Of a stretch of 64,000 nucleotides of DNA, positions 54,690 through 64,000 are shown piece after piece. The DNA is from Anastrepha obliqua (lineage: Eukaryota; Arthropoda; Insecta; Diptera; Tephritidae): contig NC_072896.1 of assembly GCF_027943255.1 (NCBI RefSeq), positions 119,443,879 through 119,507,878 of the forward strand, written 5' to 3'. The notes beneath the pieces were generated by a model. That model was not told where the DNA came from. It searched no databases and was given only the letters and a program-made list of their open reading frames with translations. Numbering within the stretch: position 1 is the stretch's first letter; the number at the start of each line of letters is the position of its first letter. Made by a program: the position numbers and the translations under genes.

Positions 54690-56290
54690 AAAATAAAAAT
54701 ATCAAAAAAAATGAAGCAGACAATAAAACGAAAAAGGTAAATTAAATTAAAAATAAAAATAGGAGTACAAATTAAAAATAAAAATATCAAGAAAATAAAA
54801 ATTAAAATTAAAATAAAATACAAAAATAAATAAAGTTAAAATTAAAAGAAAAATTAATATAAAAATTAAACTGAAAATAAAAAGAAAAAAAAATAAAAAT
54901 AAAGTTAAAATTAAAACATAAATTAACATAAAAATTGCAACTAAAATAAAAATAAGAACAAACATTAAAATGAACATAAAAATAAAACAAAAAAGAAAAA
55001 TTATATTAAAATTAAAATTAAAATAAAAATAGAAGTAAATATAAAAATTAAAACTAAAATAAAAATAAAAATAAGAACAAAAAATAAAATCAAAATGAAA
55101 ATTAAAATCATAATGAAACTGGAAATAAAAATAAAAACCAAAAATCTAATTAAAATAAACATAAAATTAAATATAAAACAAAACTCAACAATAAAAATTA
55201 AAAAAATAAAAATTAAAATAAAAATAGAAATAAAAGTTAAAGTAAAAATAATCATAAAAATTAAAATAAAATAAAAATAAAAATGAAACTGAAAATAAAA
55301 ATAAAAATAAAAACCAAAAATCAAATTACAATAAATATAAAATTAAATATAAAACAAAAATAAAAATAAAAATTAAAAAAACAATAATAATAAAAACAAA
55401 AATCAACAATAAAAATTAAAATATCAAAAAAAATAAAATAAAAAAGAAAATAAAAATAGAAAGTACAAATAAAAATAATAACAAAAATTAAAATAAAATA
55501 AAAACAAAAACAAAAATGAAAATTAAAATAAAAATGAAACTGAAAATAAAAATAAAAACCAAAAATCAAAAATCAAACATAAAATTAAATATAAAACAAA
55601 AATAAAAATAAAAAAATGAACAATAAAAATTAAAATATCAAAAAAAAATAATAATAAAAATGAAAATAAAAATAGAAATAAAAGTAAAAGTAAAAGTAAA
55701 AATAATAATAAAAATTAAAATAAAATAAAAGTAAAAGCAAAAATGAAAATGAAAATAAAAAGGAAACTATAAATAAAAATAAAAACCAAATATCAAACAT
55801 AAAATTAAATATAAAACAAAAACAAAAATTGAACTTAAAATATAAAAAAAAATAATAATAATAAAAAGAAAAGTCAACAATAAAAATTAAAATATCAAAA
55901 AATAAAATAAAATAAAAATGAAAATAAAAATAGACATAAAAATAGAAATAAAAGTACAAATAAAAATAATAATAAAAAATAAAATAAAATAAAAACAAGA
56001 ACAAAAATAAAAATTAAAATAAAAATGAAACCGAAACCGAAAATAAAAATAAAAATAAAAATAGAAATAAAAGTAAAAGTAAAAGTAAAATTAATCATAA
56101 AGTAAAAGTAAAAATAAAAATAGAAATAAATGTGAAAGTAAAAATAATGATAAAAATTAAAATAAAATAAAAGTAAAAGCAAAAATTAAAATGAAAATTT
56201 ACTTAAAAGTAAATATAAAAACAAAAATATAAATGTCGATAAAAATGAAAATGAAAATAAAAAATAAAATAAAATAATTATTTTAATCGA
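54690..56290. repeat. A/T-only minisatellite in the SDR intron
   Basis: 1.6 kb of AAATAAAAATTAAAA-like sequence fills most of the intron between the two SDR exons. Superimposed is a longer unit: GAAACTGAAAATAAAAATAA, AACCAAAAATC and AAATTAAATATAAAACAAAA recur together near 55115, 55285, 55535 and 55765, with a partial copy near 56027. Spacing is 170-260 bp. The FYFYF-like open frames on the minus strand are translations of the repeat. Confidence 0.9.
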
Positions 56291-56381
56291 AGGTATTCAT
56301 TACCTTTATTTGCTTCTACAAATTTATACTAAAACACTTAATTTTTTACTGAATAATCACAAACCAAAATTTGAATTTCAG

Positions 56382-56506
56382 GCATCAAAGAAACCATCGA
56401 AATCGTCGAAGCTGATGGCGGCTACTGCAAAGGCTACGTTGTTGACATTTCCAAAAAGGAGGAGGTCTACAAAGCAGCTGAAGTGATACGGAATGAAATT
56501 GGAGAT
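56382..56506 (+). CDS. Short-chain dehydrogenase/reductase, next internal exon
   Basis: It completes the Gly codon split across the intron and encodes IKETIEIVEADGGYCKGYVV, then DISKKEEVYKAAEVIRNEIGD. DIS is the third beta strand with the Asp that contacts the adenine ring in classical SDRs. It is followed by the helix leading to the NNAG block, which would be in the next exon. The acceptor is TTTCAG at 56376-56381 and the donor GTAAGT at 56507. The exon is 125 nt and ends in phase 0. The catalytic Ser and YxxxK lie downstream. No further exon was recognised up to 64000, so the following intron exceeds 7.4 kb. Confidence 0.93.
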
Positions 56507-57675
56507 GTAAGTAAAGCAAATGCCGGGGAATCTTTGATTCATTCGAAAATGACTCTAAATAATCTGAGATGAAAGTGAAGGCAATTCTATACGAGGTAAA
56601 TGACAATAATGAGCGCAACCAAAAGAAATTTGACTGGCATTTCTTCCTCGAGTTTTTACTTCTAGTCCATGGCGTGTAATCAGGCACTTCAAAGGCCATC
56701 AAGCATTTTTTTAGCTTCTTTTAGTTGCTACTAAATTCAATTAAATTACTTTGGGCTAAATAAGACCAATTACCAGTTTCATGTAAAATCCAATTGACCT
56801 TGATGGCTTACACACACATATGCAGAGTGTCGGTTAAGGGCATTCATTGCGATAGCTGTGCCCAAACATAAAACCATTCACTTGTACTTCAACTTGACTT
56901 GTGATGCTATGCCAGATATGCAAATATAAAGTTGTTTTTCATACTTTTTATATTTTACATTTTTTATTTTTTTAATATTTTGTTTTTTTTTTTTTTTTGT
57001 TTTTTGATATGCAACTTGAACTTGATGCTCTTTTCTTCAAAGTAACGCTCACCTTTTTTTATTTTTTAAATCTTTTGCCTGAGTTATTGCCATGCCTTTT
57101 GGCTGTTTACTGTCATGACAGTGAGGCTTATTTTCCTTAAACAGTGACAGACGTTGGCACCCATCAAATTTAATTACTTAAGGTCTTTGTGTATGCAGTT
57201 CACCGCACTTGAATTTATGTTAAGCGCTGGGGTAACCAAAACTCACTAAGTGGGAGCTTAGCTTTGAAGGCATACTAAACCCAGCACAAGGCTGCAGAGA
57301 GCACATTTTCGTATGAAAATTGCATGAAAGTAAACTTAACAATAAACTACTGTGAGCTGAACTCCATTCCTAAGATAAATTCTGACCTAAATATCGCAAA
57401 TAAGAAAGAGTATAGCGGTAGCCAAGCGCTTAGTAGTAGTAGTGAAGCCATATCGCCGTAACTTAGATAGCAGCGAATTTGAGGGGGAGCGGGGGATGGT
57501 GCCATTTTATGAAGACATTGCCATTTTCCTTCTCTTCAACTGTCTCATAAGACTCCTCAGCGGAGTGTTCGACACAGAAAAGATTCTAAGATCAGAGAAC
57601 TAAGAGTGTTGCTTATTTTAATTAGTTGCGCGTTTCTAAAGCTCCATACATGAATTTTGTACACCTAACTTCTTC
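56507..57675 (+). other. SDR intron sequence, nothing recognised
   Basis: Begins with the GTAAGT donor. T homopolymer near 56981-57000. No exon-like open frame in the SDR family was found. Confidence 0.55.
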
Positions 57676-57677
57676 TA

Positions 57678-58546
57678 TCGGGTGTTTTTTTTTGCTGCAT
57701 GAGAACTATCGATATCGATAACTAAAGTTTCATGGCTGAGAAGGCTGTAACTGTGTTGACATTTCTGTTCTGTAAGATTTGGCAAGTCGTCATGAATCGT
57801 TAAATGTCAGAAAGGCGCTTTCGAATTGTGGAAAAAGTGTTGAAGAAGACGGGGAAATGTCGATTCGTTCTCAACTTGTTGGCCTTTGTCCTTCGACTAC
57901 ATAAAAAATTCTACGAAGGATCTTAGCTTAGATTAGATTAGTGGGGGGTTGAACAAATCCAAGCAGTCAGTCAAGGAGACCACTGTACTATTGACTGTAC
58001 TGATTCTAGAAAACACTGGACCGCTTCAGGAAAAATGCTCTGCAGTGTCCTCGTTTTTTTCGGCCGGATAGGCACCAATGATTCCCATAGCAGCCATATG
58101 CTGACCACAGGCGTTGTGACTACCACCACCAGGTACTTCGCAATAAGTTTTAGGAGAAAGGTTCCCGGTTCGGTTTTTTTACAAAGCATTTCCCTACTCT
58201 ATAGGAACCCAACTCAGACCAACGTCTTCTATGGGTAGACCTCATAAAGTCGTCAGCACGCATAAAATATAGCTCGTGCAAGAATGGAAGCCAACTAATC
58301 ATCGTTTGCGTCGCATTTTCGCTGATTAGATTTATTATTCAGATTTATTGGAAAAAGTTGTGCAAAATTAGACTGATCGAATGCGCTCTGTAACTCACCA
58401 GGCATGACGGACATATGCCGAACTTCATATTCAATAAATAAATGCCCACAAATTATCCACCAGATTATAAAAAAGCAATTCAATCCATCCATCATTTCTG
58501 TTGCGTTCTCATTTTAAGTTTCACAGGCTCTTAAAAAAACACCCGA
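57678..58546. mobile_element. TA-flanked TIR element, non-autonomous
   Basis: The ends TCGGGTGTTTTTTTTT and AAAAAAACACCCGA are inverted, with TA on each side (57676-57677 and 58547-58548), as in Tc1/mariner-type insertions. The outer parts (57690-57920 and 58270-58530) are AT-rich and look like element termini. The middle (about 57925-58260) is different in composition and partly resembles 29926-29980, so it may be a later insertion or captured piece. No transposase was recognised. Confidence 0.75.
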
Positions 58547-58548
58547 TA

Positions 58549-58980
58549 TTCAAAACACTATACACCATTACAAAACTTCTTTAAACAAAAACAAAAACTA
58601 TTATAAATAGTTGCCAAAAAGTAGTAGCATAAAAATCGCTTGCCTTGGCATCGATATTAAATGTTGACCGACGCGCATGCGCTATGAACTCACGCCTAGA
58701 ATGGCTAGATGCAAATATTGTTGTACAACAAATATTATTGTACTTTTAATGCAGTTGCAAATAAATTGTAGAACTTGGTGCAAAATCAATAAACTTCAGC
58801 TGTGCAATTACATGGAAGTCTAATATTTATTGCGAAAGAAAAAAAAAAAAAAAAAACAAAAAAAAAAAAACAAAATGGCAGTGGACAAGTGGAGAACAAA
58901 TGCACACAAAAGCAGAGATTTTCAATATTTTTGTTATTTAATTTTCATACGGGTGGCTTAACTTCCTCCCACATTTTTTT
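58549..58980. other. Non-coding, A-rich run
   Basis: An A-rich run covers 58838-58874. Nothing else recognised. Confidence 0.4.
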
Positions 58981-58984
58981 TATA

Positions 58985-59363
58985 AAGGGTGGTTAAGCTT
59001 CAAAGGCCGGTGTTGATTTTGAATAAACTACAATTTTTTTTTTAATTATTGTCATTTCTCTTTAATATGATAATATTGGTATGGCTCAATTATGTATAGA
59101 GCAAAATATTGGCCAAATGGCCGTCGCGGCCTCGGCGGCACACCTCCATCCGATGGTCCAAATTTTCGATGACGCTGAGTCATAATAGAGGTTCTATGCC
59201 GTTAATGTGTCGAATTATCTCATCCTTTAGCTCTTGAATTGTTGCTAGCTTATCGACGTACACCTTTTCTTTCAAATAACCCCAAAGAAAGAAGTCCAAC
59301 GGGGTCGTTGACGTTTAGGTGTGGTTCACCTTCAACATCAGCCCTTGAAATTCAACCACCCTT
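58985..59363. mobile_element. TA-flanked non-autonomous transposon, uninterrupted copy
   Basis: 379 bp with inverted ends AAGGGTGGTTAAGCTTCAAA and, from the right, AAGGGTGGTTGAATTTCAAG, flanked by TA at both sides. The minus strand keeps the transposase C-terminal blocks TPLDFFLWGYLKEKVYVDKL and RMEVCRRGRDGHL. It is the empty-site reference for the copy at 16689-18593, which carries a 1.5-kb insertion. Confidence 0.88.
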
Positions 59364-59365
59364 TA

Positions 59366-60380
59366 TTTGGTGAAGTAAAAAGTACCGAGCATTTTTTTCA
59401 CTCTTCTGCTCAATCTTATGATAAATCAGCATAAGAAACTATGTTGCTCTTACATTTTAGACATACGATGAGTTCAGCACTTCCAAAAAAAAAAAAAAAC
59501 AACGGGGAACATTTTTGTGGAAACTCAAACTCCTCAATAAATCGGTCCTTTTTTCGATTTTTCAGGAAAGCGCCAAAAATACGCATAATAAAGGGTTATA
59601 GCATATTAAATTGTACAACAAAAATATTGACCATAAAATTCTAATGCAGGTCTCTTAATATACCAAAGCTCAAAACCAAATTAAAACACGAGAAAAAAGT
59701 CAAATAAAAAAAAGTGTCGTCACAGTACTCAGGATCGCATGAAATGCCGTTCATGCTTAAGATTACGAACTCAAGGCACTGACCCAATGCAGGCTTGCTT
59801 ACTTTCTAAAGCTGTCAAAAAAGAATAGAACAATACTAAAATATATAAAAAAATACCAAATGGCCGCTTTGCCTGAAGCGCTTGAAGTACGGCGAAGTTA
59901 CAAAAGATCAATGTTCTATTTTGGTGAGTTTTAGGCAGATTACAGAAATTGTTTATGTTCATTTGATTTCAAAAATGTTGATTAACCCCATTTTTGCAAG
60001 GCCTGCGCTGCCGATAGACGCTCTCCGTTTAGGTATCAAACTTCATCAGTTCCTCCGTACGAAGTCAAAAATAAAGAAAATAAAATTAGAAATGTACACA
60101 ATAATAAATAACAAATTACATTGTTTGTTGTTGTCAAAGAAATAGCTGCGCTTGGACCAGAGAACATAAATGCATACTATCCGCTAAGAAAAAAAAACAA
60201 CTAATACAAAAATCAGATTATCTTATTGCAGAAATTCGCTTTTTGCACTCTAAGCTTTCAGCCAAAGATGCCGCTCTCTCTCTCTCTCTCTGTGTACGCT
60301 AACTCTTGAGGAAAAAGATCTCAAAAGCATTGTTGCTAACTCTGCTAATATTCTCAGCAGTGCAAATTAAAAAAAAAAAC
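59366..60380. other. Intronic sequence, nothing recognised
   Basis: A CT run lies near 60275-60291. No SDR-like exon or repeat family recognised. Confidence 0.45.
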
Positions 60381-60384
60381 GGTA

Positions 60385-60800
60385 AATCATGCGAGCACTT
60401 CGCGCTCTCCTCTTTCTGTTCGATGTCCGCCTGTTGACAATGAGAACAATGCGTTGAACTCTGCTGCTGCAAGCTTGCATATGCATGGTCCTGCCGTCGC
60501 TAAAGAATAAAGCGCTAAGTCAACATCAGAGTCGGCTGCTGCTACTACAACTGCACTTGCAAAAGTAACCTTCGCTTCCATTGCTGCTTCATCACAGGTC
60601 TCTGCGACTGCTGTTTCTAATGCTGCTACTGCATCTGTGCCTGTGATGCGACAGATATACCAGTGGGAAGCGGTAACAAAAAGTAGTCGAAAGAAATTGA
60701 ACAAGCCTATTGCGATTGTTTGCGATAAAAATAATGAGCCACAAATTCGTAACCAAATTCATGCAATTTTGCCAATAAGGCTGCTCTCTTGTGCGCTGGT
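60385..60800 (+). other. Ala/Ser-rich open region, unrecognised
   Basis: A plus-strand frame with one stop reads CPPVDNENNALNSAAASLHM, then after the stop SAKSTSESAAATTTALAKVT, SQVSATAVSNAATASVPVMR, QIYQWEAVTKSSRKKLNKPI and EPQIRNQIHAI. The GC-rich codons stand out from the AT-rich surroundings. It could be a degraded ORF1 (gag-like) of a non-LTR element or a simple GCT/GCA-rich repeat. I do not recognise a family. Confidence 0.3.
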
Positions 60801-61485
60801 TCCTATGTATTTCCTCCTGAAAGAGATTTTTTTCTTAGAAAACTGTCTCGTTTTTGTTTCAAATTAGCGTACAATCGTTAAAACTGCTAGGCATAATGCA
60901 TCGATGAACATTTTACTCTTCCGAAGTAAGCGATATGAATGACACCGCATCCCAATAACCCCTCAGTATGCTTTTGTTGGCTGATAAACAAAACTCAGGG
61001 CCTCTTCGGCTGCGATTCAGCAAGAAAAGCCAGCTGTTCTCATCTCAAATGTTGCTTGGTTTATGATTTTGGTGTATGACTAAGGATTTTGTCGACTGAT
61101 ACAAACGGGTAAAAAAAAGGAACCGGGTTATGCGTGAATATCACCAAGTGTTCTCTTAAAGTTGTTAATTGAAAAAAATAAGGCTCTTTTCCATATCCAA
61201 AAAATATTCAAAAAACAAGAGGTTGTCTGTAAAGTCGGTTTACTCATGATTCAATTATACAAGGTTAAGTAAAGTTTGACAACTGATTTCGGATGCTACT
61301 TAATCCATTGATGCAATTTGGAAGCAATGGAAAAAAGGGCATAAGTTTATCCCCTTTCTGAAAATGTAGTAAAAAATTGAAAAAGGTCGTTGTAAGCCAT
61401 AGAATAATTTTATGTTATTTTATAAGTGGTACTTAATTATTTATATTTTTAACTTAACTATTCCCATGGATTTGTGTCATATATA
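60801..61485. other. Intronic sequence, nothing recognised
   Basis: No feature recognised. Confidence 0.4.
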
Positions 61486-61487
61486 TA

Positions 61488-63092
61488 CAGCTGTTGACAG
61501 CTAATTAGAAACGACACTTATTTCAGAATAAATTTTCCATTTTCCTTTTAAACACGTATTTTCATAACTTTTTGCCAATTTTATTTAAACATATGATAAA
61601 CTTAAAAACTAGTGGAAAACAATTTAATCGCAATTCTTTATTAAATATATATATATTTTTTTATATTAAAGCATGTGAAATGCCCGATTTGGATAGGGCA
61701 ACTAATTAGAGACAGTAATGTATTATCAGATCAACATAAAGATTATGTTAGTATTTGGTTCCATAACCCTTTTGCTTCAACACTGCCTCACATCGATTGC
61801 GCATTGATGGAATGAGATTCTGACAGCGCGCCACAGGTATTGCTTGCCATGCCGTTTTTACTTCGGCAAAAAGGACATCCTTATTGGGGATATTTTTTGC
61901 ACTCACGGCTTTTTTAATGTCACCCCAGAGATGCTCTATTGGGTTTAAGTCCGGACTGGATGATGGCCATTCCAAAACATTGAAGGAATTTTCGTCGAAA
62001 AACTGTTTCGTCAACTTTGCCGTGTGCTTTGGATCATTATCCTTTGAAATTTCCATATAACAGGCAAATGTTCCTCAACCCACGGCAACATTACATTTTT
62101 TAGTATATCGACGTATTTCTCCTTATTTAAAATTCCATCAATCCTATGGATTGGGCCAACACCATTCCACCAGAAACATCCCCACACCATGATTGATCCT
62201 CCACAATGCTTCACTACCCTTGTGAAACGTAGCGAGGATTGAATTCTTGGTTGCTTGGCCGTCGAACATACCTTTTACCATCTGGGCCTATGCGATTTAT
62301 CTTGGTTTCATCGCTCCAAACGATATATTTCCATTGATTTGGAGTCCATGACCAATGGGAAGGGGCTTCTTGCGTGCTGCCTGCCATGCAGTCCAGATTC
62401 GACCAGACGCCGAGCAATTGTCCTCTTGGATATTTCGAAATTATATTGATCCTGAATTTCCCGCTGGATGTCAGTGAAAGTTTTTTTTGGGTCTCTTTTG
62501 GAGATGATTGCTATCTTGCGGTCAATTTCTGCTGAAGTTTTCCGGGGCCTTTTCTTACGTTGAACATTGTCAACAGTCTTAAAAAGTTGGATATGCTTTA
62601 AGGCGTTAAAAACCATTTTTTTGGGCATTTGACTTGTTTAGAAATTTCACTGTACGACTTTCCAGCTTTACGAAGGTCAAAAATGGAGCTGCGCAGGGCA
62701 GGTGTACAGCTGCTGCTTTTTCCCATTACACATCTTGAAGACGAATATTTTAGTTGCTTTTAAACAACCAATTTAAAATATATACACACCAAAAAGTCGA
62801 TTATATTGCTATATAACACAACTTGCCGAATATGCTTCCATTGAACAACTGTTTCTAATTACTTGTCTCAGTTTATTTACCTTGAACTAAGAACCCATGC
62901 ACTGCGTTGGATAATATTAACGGTACTTCAATTTCACAACTACAAAACTAGGCGCATTGGGTAGTAAATAGAGTAACAAAAGCAATGCAAATGATTTTAA
63001 GAGAAAAAATAACGGTAAATTTAAACAGTTTAATATTATGCTCATCAAGCGTTTATCAAAAGGGAGCGTTTCTAATTAGCTGACAACAGCTG
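61488..63092 (-). mobile_element. Tc1-like transposon with paired repeats at each end
   Basis: 1605 bp. The ends CAGCTGTTGACAGCTAATTA (left) and CAGCTGTTGTCAGCTAATTA (right, read inward) match over 26 bp with one mismatch. TA flanks both sides. A second repeat of the CTAATTAGAAAC core lies about 200 bp inside each end (61699-61714 and 62849-62865), the IR/DR layout of some Tc1-like elements, in which two transposase sites lie at each terminus. The transposase is on the minus strand. Confidence 0.93.
61748..62726 (-). pseudogene. Tc1-like transposase, frameshifted
   Basis: From ATG at 62724-62726: MGKSSSCTPALRSSIFDLRK, AGKSYSEISKQV (first helix-turn-helix), frameshift near 62625, then KTSAEIDRKIAIISKRDPKK, ISKRTIARRLVESGLHGRQH (second DNA-binding part). 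The catalytic domain follows in three frames: YIVWSDETKINRIG (first Asp), GGSIMVWGCFWWNGVGPIHR, NDPKHTAK (second Asp), WPSSSPDLNPIEHLWGDIKK (Glu), ending QKGYGTKY. All three DDE residues are present, about the usual 340 residues in total, but at least three frame breaks prevent a full product. It is a relatively recent loss. Confidence 0.92.
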
Positions 63093-63110
63093 TAAGATAG
63101 CAAACAATTA

Positions 63111-63413
63111 TATATATATATATATATAATTGGCGCGTACACCCTTTTTGGGTGTTTGGCCGAGCTCCTCCTCCTATTTGTGGTGTGCGTCTTGAGGGAC
63201 CTACAGTTTCAAGCCGGCTCCGAACGGCAGATATTTTTATGAGGAACTTTTTCATGGCAGAAATACACTCGGAGGTTGCCATTGCCTGCCGAGGGGCGAC
63301 CGCTATTAGAAAAATGTTTTTATTAATTTTGCTTTCACCGAGATTCGAACCAACGTTCTCTCTGTGAATTCCGAATGGTAAACGCGCACCAACCCATTCG
63401 GCTACGGCGGCAT
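63111..63413 (-). repeat. tRNA-derived SINE with 11-bp target duplication
   Basis: Minus orientation, head complete (GCCGCCGTAGCCGAATGGGT at the right end), B box GGTTCGAATC, body with one small deletion (the GTTGTTCCACAAATG block is missing), and a TA-repeat tail on the left. GCAAACAATTA at 63100-63110 and 63414-63424 is an exact 11-bp target duplication. The insertion point is only 7 bp beyond the TA flanking the Tc1-like element. Confidence 0.96.
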
Positions 63414-63424
63414 GCAAACAATTA

Positions 63425-64000
63425 GTTGAATAGTTGAATTTTTTTTTTTTTATTTAAAATATCCTCGTATACATATTTGGATTTCATGTAATCAATAATA
63501 CAATACTTACAATTTCATATATAAGGACGTACGCACAAAAATAAAATATTAGCAGCAGCAAAATCAAAACACAAAATTAATTCCCAATCATCCTGGTTAT
63601 TCATCTTCCTACAAAACAAATATTACTCGGAAGCGCAGTCGTGGACTATTCTTATGTATGTTATAATACGAACATGAGCTGTTTACATAATTGACTAACT
63701 GGGTCTTTTTTGTTGTATTAAACGCAGCAACGGGCTCTAATCACACCTGTGTATATAAATTTTAAGCAGTTATTAAAATAAAAATCAGATTGATAATCTG
63801 CAACAAAAGACTTACCTAAATGTGGCTATATGGTAGCTATTTATCACAATGAAAAGCACAATTGTAATGTAATTTTCACAGAACTTTCAATAGAATTGAA
63901 AGATGCGAAAGTCTAAGCAAAATGGAATAGGCAAAACAGTATTGCCTGCTAACTTTTTCAGCAAAAATTTTAACTTCTACGCTTTTGAGTACTTTTTCTT
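63425..64000. other. Intronic sequence, nothing recognised
   Basis: AT-rich, no exon or repeat family recognised up to the window end. Confidence 0.4.

Noticed and set aside
54747..56182. Several 60-124-codon hydrophobic minus-strand frames (FYFYF-type), looking like membrane proteins
   Set aside because: They lie in the A/T-only intron array of the SDR gene and reflect composition alone.

Overview
The window looks like chromosomal DNA from a higher dipteran insect, most likely a tephritid fruit fly. The grounds are the AT-rich, intron-like background, GT-AG introns around dehydrogenase exons close to fly proteins, and a family of tRNA-headed SINEs whose body I associate with tephritid genomes. 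The species call is inference.

Only one ordinary gene is visible. It is a plus-strand short-chain dehydrogenase/reductase (SDR) gene, represented by two internal exons at 54523-54676 and 56382-56506. They carry the Rossmann glycine motif TGGGNGLG. Earlier and later exons were not found, so everything after 56506 is probably intron and upstream sequence may be too.

Almost all other recognisable sequence is mobile or repetitive. Non-LTR retrotransposons: RNase-H-bearing I/LOA-type fragments (1.7, 3.4, 10, 20, 41 and 53 kb), a Jockey-like fragment (14.2-14.6 kb), an R1-like fragment (22.4-23.1 kb), an R2/R4-type element with a restriction-like endonuclease next to a long AAAAT array (28 kb), RTE-like elements (19, 34 and 37-39 kb), and a nearly complete CR1/Jockey-like ORF2 (44.1-46.9 kb). 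DNA transposons: two mariner relics (5.2 and 24 kb), two Tc1-like elements (23.4 kb; 61.5-63.1 kb with intact terminal repeats), several deletion derivatives of a Tc1/mariner-type group (10.9, 16.7, 42.2, 46.9, 57.7 and 59 kb), a pair of 750-bp elements (39.3 and 52.1 kb) and a fold-back element (25.1 kb). SINEs: at least nine copies or fragments on both strands, two with exact 11-bp target duplications.

A second theme is short, decayed, AT-rich tandem arrays with units of about 110-170 bp (1.9-4.2, 6.1-7.1, 9.1-9.95, 12.9-14.0, 14.9-15.3, 42.8-43.4 and 48.7-50.3 kb). Two show higher-order structure: ABAB near 2.7-3.4 kb and a three-monomer repeat of about 375 bp at 48.8-50.0 kb. Low-complexity tracts include about 500 bp of AAAAT and a 1.6-kb A/T array inside the SDR intron.

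The main leads are the R4-like element tied to AAAAT repeats, the SINE family, the three-monomer array, the 750-bp TIR element with an 8-bp duplication, and a tandem-repeat-bearing element nested in another transposon whose empty site is present in the window. No RNA genes other than tRNA-like SINE heads, and no CRISPR arrays, were seen.
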